DNA of 43,984 nucleotides, taken from Chromera velia (taxonomy: Eukaryota; Sar; Chromeraceae). The translations under genes were made by a program, and so were the position numbers. Each line of letters starts with the position of its first letter. The stretch's first letter is position 1. This document shows, piece after piece, positions 23,471 to 32,900 of the stretch. The DNA is taken from positions 1 to 43,984 of the forward strand of contig JAHBMJ010000615.1 of NCBI GenBank assembly GCA_018398765.1, read 5' to 3'. The notes beneath the pieces were generated by a model that was given only the letters and a program-made list of their open reading frames with translations, had not been told where the DNA came from and did not search any database.

Positions 23471-24370
23471 ACGGTGCCCACGAACCAGATCCTCTGCAGA
23501 CCCCCAAATGTTGCCCGCCAGATCTTCGCGAGCCCCCCCAACGTTGCCCATGCACCAGATCTTCTCGAGCCCCCCCCCCCGTTGCCGATGCACCAGGTCC
23601 TCCGTGGACCCCCAACGTTGCCCACCAGATCCTCCGCAGACCCCAACGTTGCCCACCAGATCCTCCGGAGACCCCCCCCCACCCTATCCACCATGCAGAT
23701 CTTCTGCAGATCCCTTCACATTGTCTCCCAGATCTTCCGCAGACATCGCAGACCCTTCTCGTACGTTGCCCGCCAAATCTTCCGCAGCCCCCGTGCCACA
23801 CATCTCTTCCGGAGACCCCACTCGGATCCGTTCCACCGTGCCGCACATCTCTTCCGGAGACTCGAATCAGATCCGTTCCACCCTGTCGGACAGACCCTTT
23901 CGACACCTGCCCACCCTTCCGCACAGACGTTTTCCAGATCCCCGCACAGACCTTTGGGAGATCCAGGAACGAGCCTTCGGGACCCTGCCGCACAGACCCT
24001 TCCAAGATCCCCCCACTCTGCCGCACAGACCCTCTCCCGATCCCCCCACCCTGCCGCACAGATCTTTGGGGGACCCTTTCGACCCCAGGCACGAATCCTT
24101 GGGAAGCCCTTTCCAGATCCCCCCACCCTGCCGCACAGATCTTTGCGGGGCCCTTTCGACCCCAGGCACGAATCTTTGGGAAGCCCTTTCCAGATGCCCC
24201 CACCCTGCCGCACAGACCCCTCCCAGATCCCCCCACCCTGCCGCGCAGACCCTCTCCGCCCTGCCGCACACACCCTTTCCAGACCCACCCATTCTGCCGC
24301 ACGGATCTTTCGGAGACCCGCGCATGCAGACCCTTTCCAGCCTCCCCCAACACAGATATGCTCCGGCCAG
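23470..24370. repeat. 0.9-kb minisatellite, mostly about 30-36-bp units, open in several frames
   Basis: Degenerate tandem units evolve along the array. Early ones read CCCCCAACGTTGCCCACCAG plus ATCCTCCGCAGA; later ones read CCCCACCCTGCCGCACAGA plus CCCTTTCCAGATCC. A longer alternating unit contains CTTTCGACCCCAGGCACGAA. Frames on both strands remain open for hundreds of codons (Pro/Arg/His-rich on +, Gly-rich on -), a consequence of stop-free units. Each unit also ends in a pyrimidine-rich CAG or CAGA, resembling a 3' splice site. Confidence 0.85.
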
Positions 24371-24437
24371 CCACCGTGCATGCTCATCATGCAGAGCAGA
24401 TCCATCCACTCATCTTTTTTGGCTTTTCGGCTTGCAG

Positions 24438-25070
24438 GGTCCGCACCAGGCTCTGAGTGGAAGGAAGGCGAGGCGTCGGAGCTGAAGGAAACGGAAGGTC
24501 AGCACCCCGCAGCTTCAAAATATCTTGTGATGTACCATATCTCTGCCCGCCTGTGTCGGTCGCTCGGATCGTCCGTCCTTTCCGTCTCCCTCCGACGGAC
24601 CAATGCGTTCCTTCCAGATCCTCGCTCCCCGCCTTGTTGCCCTCATGGACTGGCTTCTTGACTGCCCGCCCTTTTCAGACCCATCCACTCTTGTCTGACT
24701 TTTCTGCCCGCAGGGTCCGTTCCGTGTTCTGAGTGAAGGCGAAGCGAGGCGTCGGAGCTGAAGGAAAGGGAGGGTCAGCACCAATTTATTGATGCACCAT
24801 ATGGGTACTCTGTCTGTGTCAGTCGCTCGAACCGTTCGTCTTTTGCGTCTCTTCGTCGGTCTTCCCACCCCTCCGACGGGCTCCCGTTCGAGGGCATTCC
24901 TCTCAGAACGTTTCCAGACCCCCGCTCCCTGCCCTTTTGCCCTCATGGACTCCTCTTGACTTCCCGCCCTTTTCAGACCAGCAATCCTTGTTCGATTTTT
25001 CTACCCGCAGGACCCGTACCATTCTCGGAATGGAAGCAAGACGAGGTTTTTGAGCTGAAGGAAAAAGAGG
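24438..25070 (+). CDS. tandemly triplicated 60-bp exon (Glu/Lys-rich)
   Basis: Three exons of exactly 60 nt, 24438-24497, 24714-24773 and 25011-25070, each follow a GCAG acceptor and precede GTCAGCACC. All have phase 1 at both ends. Copy 1 reads SAPGSEWKEGEASELKETE and copy 3 PVPFSEWKQDEVFELKEKE. Copy 2 has TGA at 24734-24736 in that frame. The roughly 220-240-bp introns between them are also similar (shared CCTCATGGACT and GCCCTTTTCAGAC), so a unit of about 280-300 bp was triplicated. Copies 1 and 3 could be included without breaking the frame; copy 2 must be skipped or is dead. Confidence 0.6.
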
Positions 25071-25433
25071 GTCAGCACCCTGCAGCTTTGTGTTCTGCTC
25101 ATCTGTATCGGGGGCTCGTATCCGTCTCTCCAGCACGCTGCTGTTTTCGGGCCCCCGCGCACCTGTCCACAGGCAATGCCCGTCCGGCCTTTTATGCCTG
25201 CTCATCAGACCTTCTGCATTACGCTGTTCAGATGCCTTTACTCCCTGCCGCCAGAGGTTCCGCAGCCCCGCGCCTTTTTTTTTTTCCAGGTCGGACCAGA
25301 AGCTGTCTTTTGCTCTGTCTGACAAGCTCACACAAGGGGGGGGGTGGCTCCTGTTGTTTTCTATGTGCAGGTGCGAGAGTCCCGATGGGATCGAGCAAAG
25401 CTGAAGAAGTAGGGTGTAAAGCAGGACCGAGGT

Positions 25434-25600
25434 GTGGAGCAGGTGCAAGGTGTGGAGCGCGACTGGGGTGTAGAGCGGGAGAGGGGTGTAGAGCAGGAGT
25501 GCACTGTAGAGCGGGAGAGGGGTGGAGAGCGGGAGTGCAGTGTAGAGCGGGAGAGCGGTACAGAGCGGGAGAGGAGTGTGGAGCGCGATTGGGGCGGGCC
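25434..25600. repeat. 18-bp minisatellite encoding (VERERG)n-like repeats
   Basis: Units of GTGTAGAGCGGGAGAGGG repeat about nine times with variation. One + frame reads GVERER/GVEQEC/TVERER; another reads CRAGE-type units. The length is divisible by three, so translation would be preserved. The frame used is unknown. Confidence 0.8.
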
Positions 25601-25776
25601 AGGGCGAGAGCGGAGATACAACGGGTCGACGGGACCTCAACAGGTCTGTCGTCGGATTAATTCGCTGGTGTTTCTACGGGCCGGGGCCCGCTTTTCTCGA
25701 TGCTTCCGCGAGGTATCAGAGCTCGCAGAGATTCTTCTTCCTATCTGTGCTCCATCCCTGTGCACGGTTGTTGCAG

Positions 25777-25863
25777 GCAGCTTGCAGTCGCACCTCTGGG
25801 AAGGACAAACGGAGTGCAAGGGAGTGCGGGTCTCTCTCCAACAAGAAGATGACACGTCGGCAG
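25777..25863 (+). CDS. small internal exon
   Basis: An 87-nt stretch between TTGCAG and GTTCGC. It is open in phase 0 (KDKRSARECGSLSNKK) and also in a second frame (LQSHLWEGQTECKG). Splice sites support it but the frame is ambiguous. No family. Confidence 0.35.
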
Positions 25864-26239
25864 GTTCGCTTTTCAGTTCGGTTTTTTCAGTATGACCGAT
25901 TGAATGCGCGAAAAAAGATGCAGAGTACACCAAGGCTCTTTAGCTTTCGCAGTCTGGCCGAATTGACGCGCAAAAAAGGACGTGCCGTACACCAAGGTTC
26001 TTTAGCTTTGGCAGTCTCGCCGAGCAGACCCGCGATGGAAAACGAAAGAGAGTGCAACAGGATTCTTCAGCTTCCAATCGCACAGATCTCTGGTGTCGGG
26101 TCCCGCTCTTCTTCGCTTTTTCCTCTCTTTAGGTGTCTGCTCGTTTTCGCCCCGCCCCTCTCCGTCCGTTTGCGTTCTTTCTGGCTGTCTCCGTGCTCAT
26201 GCATTCTAACTGTCTCCTTGTCCTTCCGTGCGCCCGCAG

Positions 26240-26710
26240 TTGTCGGGAACCCCAGGGGGCCGATGTCTCACAGCCCTCCTGAAGGTGGCGGTCCCGGCCG
26301 AAGGCATTCCGGGGGTGCCGGGGGGTGATGGAGAGGAGTCGAGCCTGCAGGCCATGCACAGGCCCTGGGACCAGGTACGTCGGTCAGCGGGTTTCCTTTG
26401 CGTCTTCCGCGTACGCGCTCCGCACACCCATGTCCGCCGACGTGTTGAGACTCTTTCTGACTCTTTGACTGCATTCCGTCTCTCGTTTGCAGGTCTTGAG
26501 CAGCTTCTGGGTGGGCGTGATGGCTGTGGCGCGAACCGGGCGCCGGAGCTCCAGACCACCGTGAGTCGGCTGCCTCTATCCCTTGTCTTCGCTGGGTCGT
26601 GCGCTGTAAAAGTGAACGCTGTGCTTCTTTCTCCTCTATGCAGCACTTCCGCGACGCTGTGCGAGGAGGCGACAAGTTCGGGGAGGGTGTGGACACCGAC
26701 GTTGCGGCAG
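26240..26710 (+). CDS. duplicated exon module, copy 1
   Basis: Exons 26240-26374, 26493-26560 and 26644-26710 with canonical sites. The last two match copies at 27899 and 29993. In one frame (phase 1-0, then 0-1) they read LEQLLGGRDGC and HFRDAVRGGDKFGEGVDTDVAA. In the other (phase 0 overall) they read VLSSFWVGVMAV and TSATLCEEATSSG. In copy 1 only the second frame is compatible with exon 26240-26374, because the first meets TGA in that exon. No family recognised. Confidence 0.5.
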
Positions 26711-26846
26711 GTCGGTTTTCCGTTGGTTCGGTCGGTTACCTGTAAGGTGCTTTCACCTTCGTGGGTCCGTCACACTTCGGTTTGAAGACTGTCACCCCCA
26801 TTCGGAAGTCTCCCTGCCTTCCTGTCCGGCTCTCTCTCTTTTGTAG

Positions 26847-27155
26847 GCCGATGCTGTCTATTCCGTCTGCATCGCCTCTCACGGTCGGAAGGTTCCTTCG
26901 GTTCTCTCCAGCCGAAAGCTGCGAGTCGGCTCCCTTTGGGTCCCCTGCCGGTTCTGCTGGCTATGTATTTTCATCGAGCCTCAGCGGGGCCTCTTCTCCT
27001 TCAAGACAGCATGCGATTATCTCTTTCGCCTGGCTTCTCTCACTGGTCTGTCTCTTCCGCCTCTGGATCTCTCGGTAGGTTTTGTGGACCGTCTCGAGAA
27101 GCCCTTTCGGCAGCTGAACATGGGGCCTGAGGCGTTCGCAGCCCTTCAAAAAGAG
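26847..27155 (+). CDS. 103-codon internal exon following module copy 1
   Basis: After TTTTGTAG and before GTCAGT, a phase-0 frame is open for all 309 nt. It contains VGSLWVPCRFCWLCIFIEP, FKTACDYLFRLASLTGLS and VDRLEKPFRQLNMGPEAFAA. It mixes hydrophobic and charged segments like a folded domain. It follows copy 1 in the phase-0 frame without a break. A second frame is open to 27130, and an internal GTAGGT donor at 27075 would shorten the exon. Unrecognised. Confidence 0.5.
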
Positions 27156-27414
27156 GTCAGTCAGCTGTCGACCGGTGCCCTCTCCTTCTCTCTGTGTGTC
27201 TGAGCCCCCGGCCTGTCCGTGTATCTATCTTCGCCCACGCTCCTCCGCTGCGTGCAGGCCCAGGCCCCTTGTGGCGCCCGTTTGAACATCTGCACGAGTG
27301 CCGCAGGTGGGTCGTCTGCTTGCCAGCAGCACAAAGTGTGGTGCTTCCCCCCTTCTTCTTTTGATTCGTTGGTTCGAGCTCGTCGAGGCTGCTGTCATCT
27401 TGGCAGCTAGGGGC

Positions 27415-27625
27415 GCACTCCCTCTTGGCAGCAGGTGCGCACTTCTTTCCTGTAGGTGTACACTTCCCTCTCGGCAGGTGTGCACTTCCCTTTTGGCAGG
27501 TGTGCACTTCCTACCGGCAGGTGCGCAGCTCTTTCCTGCAGGTGTGCACTTCCTCTCCGCAGGTGTGCACTTCCTCTCGGCAGGTATGCACTTCCCTCTC
27601 GGGAGGTGTGCACTTCCTCTCCACT
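27415..27625. repeat. about 21-22-bp minisatellite of fused 3'/5' splice-site motifs
   Basis: About ten units of the form (C)GGCAGGTGTGCACTTCCTCT. Each contains a pyrimidine tract ending in GCAG followed immediately by GTGTGC or GTGCGC, so each reads as a 3' splice site abutting a 5' splice site. It lies between exons 27155 and 27694, so it is probably intronic. Confidence 0.85.
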
Positions 27626-27693
27626 TGTCAATGTGTATCTTTCACCGTGCTCTTGCAGTGCCGGTCGATTTACTGCTTCATGCTTGACTGCAG

Positions 27694-28522
27694 GTGCGGA
27701 GGATCGTCTCAAGGATTGGGGGGCTTTCGGTCGCTCTGGAGGCAGCCGAGGGCGACTCGCGTTGGATCGGCAAGGCTCCCCTCCAGGAGGACCTGCACAG
27801 AGTATGTCAGTGTTGGCTCCTTCCACGTGTGCGTTCTTACACGCCTGTGGGCTCTAAATCGAGAATCCGCAACCCGTTTCCCGTTTACCTGCCTGCAGGT
27901 CTTAAGCAGCGTCTGGCTGGGCGTGATGGCTGCAAGCGGGACCTCAGATCGGAGCTGGAGAACGCGGTCAGTCGGCGTTCGTTTGCTCCCGTTTTCTCTG
28001 TTGACCTGCGCCATTGAACTGTACGCTGTGCTTCTGTCTCCTCTGCTTGTGCAGCACTTCCGCGACGGTGTGCGAGAGGTCGCGACGTTCGACGGGGGAG
28101 CGGACATCGGCCTTCCTGCAGGTCCGTTTTCTGTTCGTCGGTCGGCATAGGGTCGAAAAGACTCCAGGTGGACGTCCGTTAGCCTCCGAAGTCCGATCGA
28201 TCCCCGGCAGTTCTCGCGTTCTTTTGACCACTGTCCGACGTTCTCTGTCTCTCCTGCTTGTCTTCTGCCCCATTACACGGGTACCCTGTGGTTGCTCAAT
28301 GTGTGGGTGCTGCAGAGTGGACGCTGTTGAACAAGACGAAGAATCGGCTCTCCCATGCGTACTACGGGAACAGTGTGGCAGAAGTACAGGCCGTCTGTGG
28401 AGACTGCGAGAGGCAGCTCCTGACAGACGGTGCTTATCGGGGCGGTCAGCATCCCTGCTCGGGTGAAGGTGGACGGCATGACTATCAACCCGTCAGCAGC
28501 TCCGCATGTGCAAGCGGCCCCG
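27694..28522 (+). CDS. duplicated exon module, copy 2, with a KNRL-HAY exon
   Basis: Exons 27694-27801 (108 nt), 27899-27966 (68), 28055-28121 (67) and 28316-28522 (207). In the phase-1 frame all four stay open: LKQRLAGRDGCKRD, ELENA joined to HFRDGVREVATFDGG, then EWTLLNKTKNRLSHAYYGN. That last exon matches EWTLSNKLKNRLAHAYFGN in copy 3. Exon 27694 is also phase 1-1. In the phase-0 frame the first three are also open (VRRIVSRIGGLSV, VLSSVWLGVMAAS), but the fourth has a stop unless an internal acceptor at 28427 is used (LIGAVSIPARVKVDGM, phase 0). Two spliced forms or a recent frame change are both possible. No known family. Confidence 0.55.
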
Positions 28523-28724
28523 GTCAGTAAACTCAGGCAGTCGTCTCCAACGCTCACGGCTCTCCTTATGCGCGTTGTCCCCCCCAAAATTTCTCCAGCA
28601 TACATTAGTCATCGCCATCTCTTCAGATCGTTTTTTTTCGCGTGCGTGCGTGCGTGCGTGAACTGACTGTCAGCTAGGCAGGAATCCCTGTGTGGCCGTT
28701 GATAGGCGTGCTTATCTTCTGCAG

Positions 28725-29385
28725 GGTCTCTTCTGTCGCACGTCGGGGGCTCCTATTCATTTTTGTGCTGACTGTCCTTTTCCTGTCTTCAGGATCCACT
28801 GCCCCCAGGATGGATTCCTCTGTGTTTGCAGAGCGAACCTGAAGCCTTGTGGCCTGCAAAATCGTTTGTCCGACTCGATGACTGCAGAGCGCGTGACTGG
28901 GAGGAGCTGGGTTCGAGACTTGACTGAAGAGGGAACTGAGCCGAACCCTTGGCCTGAAAGAGGGGAAGAACCGGCAGCAGCAGCTGCTGCTTCCTCTTCG
29001 CAGACCTGCAACTTCACCTGGCAAGCCTTGCAGGAGAAACAGAAGGCGGCCCAAGCGGTGAGTCGAAAGCGGTTAGACATTAGACGGAGCCTGGCTGTGT
29101 TGTAGTATCATTCATGGGTTTGTGGGATATGATATTTTGATGCTTCCCAACGAAAGGAAAATGTATTGGAAGAAAGTTATCAAGGGAAGACCCCAGGGGA
29201 GGTCGAGGCACTTCTGATATCTTTCTGCTTTTTGCAGCTTCTCCCGCAAGGCACCAAGAAGGAGAATTGGGGCGAGTTCCTTTCTCAGGCTCAGGTGCGC
29301 CTGCTGGAAGGAAAGTGCGAGAAATCCACCTGCCCTGCAGAGATCGGTGACCATCGCGACGGTGAGAAAGCCGAAGCTTCAGGAG
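28725..29385 (+). CDS. Cys-rich exon and two short exons
   Basis: Three phase-0 exons. 28725-29057 has 111 codons and begins with a Cys-rich segment (FCRTSGAP, FCADCPFP, HCPQDGFLCVCRANLKPCG; seven Cys within about 45 residues, possibly metal-binding), followed by a Glu/Ala-rich linker and LQEKQKAAQA. 29238-29294 encodes PQGTKKENWGEFLSQAQ. 29341-29385 encodes RSVTIATVRKPKLQE. All have GCAG acceptors and GTGAGT, GTGCGC or GTCAGT donors. They follow copy 2 and precede copy 3. Function unknown. Confidence 0.6.
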
Positions 29386-29463
29386 GTCAGTAGCCTCTTA
29401 ATTGTTTTACCCAACGTTGGGTCCTGGAAGGGCGTGTGTGTCTGGTGCTCGTTCTTTCACGTG

Positions 29464-29930
29464 TGTGACTCAGGGTCGACTGCGTCGTTCCGCTTGGCTG
29501 GTCGGATAGGATCTTCGCGTGTGTCTGGTGCTCGTTCACCTGCGTGCATGGCTGAAGGTCGATGGGGTCCGTGGTTTCTCTCTTCCGACATTCAATCCGC
29601 TTGGCTGGTCGGACTCCTTCCCCATTTTTCTATCCTCGTCTCCCCCCAAATTTCTCCAGCATACATTCGTCACGGCCATCTCTTTAGATCGACTTTCTTT
29701 TCCCGCGTGCGTGCGTGCGTGCGTGCGTGCGTCACCGTCAGCTACCTCTGTGGCTGCGTTCCCATATGCGTGCGTGCGTGCGTGCGTGTCCCTGGTCGAT
29801 TCGACGTGTCCAGCTCTGCTAGATTGAAGTACGCGTGCGAGTCCGGGGTCGGTGCATCATGGATGGTCGCGGAAGTCAGCTAGACGGCAGCGGGCCGAAC
29901 GAAAATTTCTCCAGCATGCTATAGACTGAC
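29464..29930. repeat. intronic repeat cluster, first block
   Basis: Contains units shared with the cluster at 30724-32930: CTTGGCTGGTCGGA followed by a GTGTCTGGTGCTCGTTCAC segment, and AAATTTCTCCAGCATACATT. (GCGT)n runs lie at 29706-29730 and 29768-29790. It lies in the presumed intron before copy 3. ORFs across it have no splice support. Confidence 0.8.
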
Positions 29931-29992
29931 GTGCCGTGAGGGTGTCTCTAGATCTAGAATCCGCATTCCATCTCTCGTTTATCTGCCTGCAG

Positions 29993-32900
29993 GTCTTAAG
30001 CAGCCTCTGGCTGGGGGTGATGGCTGCAAGCTGGACCTCAGATCGGAGCTGGAGAATGCGGTGAGTCGGCGGTCTCGATCCCTTGTCTCTGCTGTGTTCT
30101 GCGCAATCGTGTTTTTTACGCTGTGCTTCTGTCTCCTCTGCTTGTGCAGCACTTCTGCGACGGTGTGAGCGGAGGCGATCCGTTCGAGGAGCGCCACAAG
30201 GGAGCGGACACCGACATTGCTGCAGGTCGGCTTTCCGTTCATTGGTGGAACCGGTCCGCTTCTCTGCTATTCTCACCATGTCTCGTTCAGTCGGGTACTT
30301 CCGGCTCTTTGCCTGTCCGTGGCCGTCTCCGGGCATGCCCCATTCTGCCTGCATCTTGTCGTACTGAGTGCGTGCGTGTTGCAGAGTGGACGCTGTCGAA
30401 CAAGCTAAAGAACCGGCTTGCCCACGCGTATTTCGGGAACACGACGTCTCTTCCCCATGACGTTCTTGTGAAGCTTGGAGCCAAGAATTGGCCCATAGAT
30501 GACGTCGAGGGACTTCGACGGACGATTATGGGCTGCGGCAGCCGTGACGGCCTTTCCCAGATAGTCCCTGACCTTGAAGAGCATGAAGCGCTCCGAGTGT
30601 GGGGTTGGGCAACAACGCAGATGCAGACCGGTGCCGGTAAGTCGCTCGTTGGACTGCATGTGTTCTTACCGTATTCCCCTCTGCCGCAAGACTCCCCCTT
30701 TGCAGTTATGCGGTCCTTGTCTCCCCTCCCGAAATTTCTCCAGCATACATTCGTCCCCGCCATCTCTTTAGATCGACCTTCTTTTTCCCCCGGGCGTGCG
30801 TGCGTGCGTGACCCTCAGCTACCTCTGTGGCTGTGCTTCCCGTTTGCGTGCGCGTGCGTGCGTGTGCCTGGTCGATTCGACATCTCCAGCTCTACTAGAT
30901 TGAAGTCCGCGTGCGAGTCCGTAGTCGCTGCATCATGGATGGCCGCGGAAGTCTGGCGGGAGGTGTCTGCCGGCAGGCCGAACGAAAATTTCTCTAGCAT
31001 GCTGTAGACTGACGTGCCGTGAGGGTGTCTGCGGGCCTTCCCCTTTTCTTCTTTGCCGGAACGAAAATTTCCCCAGCATACGTTTGGTGTCTCCAGATTG
31101 AAGTGCCGAGAGCTGTGTGTGATCGAATGGCTGTTGGTCCTACGGTGTTCGGTGCATGGTCGTTCACGTGTGTGCGTGGCTGAAGGTTGATTGCGTCCGT
31201 GATTTCTCTCTTCCGACACCTGGCTGGCCGGACTGTATCTTCGCATGTGTCTGGGTGGCTGAAAGTCGATTGCGTCCGTCTGGCTGGTCGGATTGGATCT
31301 TTGCGTGTGTCTGGTGTGTGCCCGAAGATCGACTGCGGCCGAACGAAAATTTCTTCATGATACATTCGAGATCTCCATTTCTTTAGCTTGACGAGAGCTG
31401 TGTATGATCGAATGGCTGTTGGTCCGAGACCTCCGGGTGCTTGGTGCATTGGCGTGTGTGTCTGGTGCTCGTTCACGTGTGTGACCAAGGGTCGACTGCG
31501 TCGTTCCGACACTCGTTCCGCTTGGCTGGTCGGATTGGATCTTCGCGTGTGTCTCGTGCTCGTTCGCCTGCGTGCATGGCTGAAGGTTGCGATTGCGTCC
31601 GTGATTTCTCTCTTCCGACATTCGATCCGCTTGGCTGGTCGGACTGGATCCCCGTGTGTCCTTGGTGCTCGTTCACGTGCGTGGCTGGAGGTCGATCGAC
31701 TCGTTCCGAGACTCGATCCGCTTGGCTGGTCGGACTGGATCTTCGTGTGTGTCTGGGTGGCTGAAAGTCGATTGCGTCCGTGGTTTCTCTCTTCCGACAC
31801 CTGGCTGGTCGGACTGGATCTTCGTGTGTGTCTGGTGTGCCTGAAGATCGACTGCGGCCGAACGAAAATTTCTCCATGATACATTCGAGATCTCCATTCC
31901 TTTAGACTGAAGTGGCGTGTGTCGTCTGGCTGGGACTACATCTCCAGATTCAAGTGCGTGTGCGTGCTGTATGTATGGCCGCGGAAACACCGTGCGTGAA
32001 GTCAAACTGAAAGGGTCTCGAGCTATGAGTCCTACCCGGTTCGAACGAAAATTTCTCCAACATACATTCGGTATCTCCATTTTTTTTACTTGACGTGCGC
32101 GTGCTGTGTGTGACTGTCGGTCGGGTGTGCGGTGGTCGGTGCATGGATGGAACCGTCAGACAGCTCGATTGGGTCGTGGTTTCTCTATTTCGACACCTGC
32201 AGGGCTTCGGAGTCTCTGTAGTTTTTTTTGCCGAGCGAAGCGTACGTACATTTGGTGTCTCCAGATTGAAGTGCATGCGGAGAGCTGAGTGGGATCGAAT
32301 GGCTGGCTGTCAGTCCTCCGGGTTGTTTGGTGCAAAGGCGTGAGTGCATGGCTAAAGGTCGATCGCGTCGTTCCGCTTCGTTGATTGGATTCACGTGCGT
32401 CCGTGGTTCAGTATGTGGCGTGCGTGCGTGCGTGCGTTGTCTGGCTGGGGCTGCATGCATCTCCAGACTCACGTGCGCGTGCGTGCCATCAGGCATGCCT
32501 TCGACCCTCGGTTGTGTGTGTGCTCTTTTCGTTTGCCGTCGGTGGCCGTCAGGGACTTCTGTTCTCTGGTTTTCTCCTGAGTCGGCTGTGACTCGTCTGG
32601 CTCGACCTGGCTTCCCCGACAGTCTGGCACGTCGGGAATGGAACCTTCAGGCACCGTGCATGCGTGCCGTGAGAGAACTGCGTGTGTGCTTGCGTCAAGA
32701 GTTTGGTCTCGAGTTTGCGTGGTCTGTCTAGCGTTGACGTGCCTGCCCGCGGTTCTTTCTCGTCGTGCGAGCGAAACATTCTCCATCGTAAAGTCTACAC
32801 CTCCAGATTGAAGTGCGCGTGCTGCTGTGTGTATGTGATGCGTGTCTCTATGGGTGCGTGGAAGCTGGCACTTCTTCCAGCATAGTACATTTGGTGTTCC

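Noticed and set aside
23214-24409. Gly-rich minus-strand ORFs up to 386 codons over the minisatellite
   Set aside because: Open only because the repeat units lack stops; no splice-flanked structure on that strand.
29519-29883. ORFs across (GCGT)n and the repeat cluster near 29.5-29.9 kb
   Set aside because: They cross intronic repeats, have no splice support, and encode RACV/CVRA runs.
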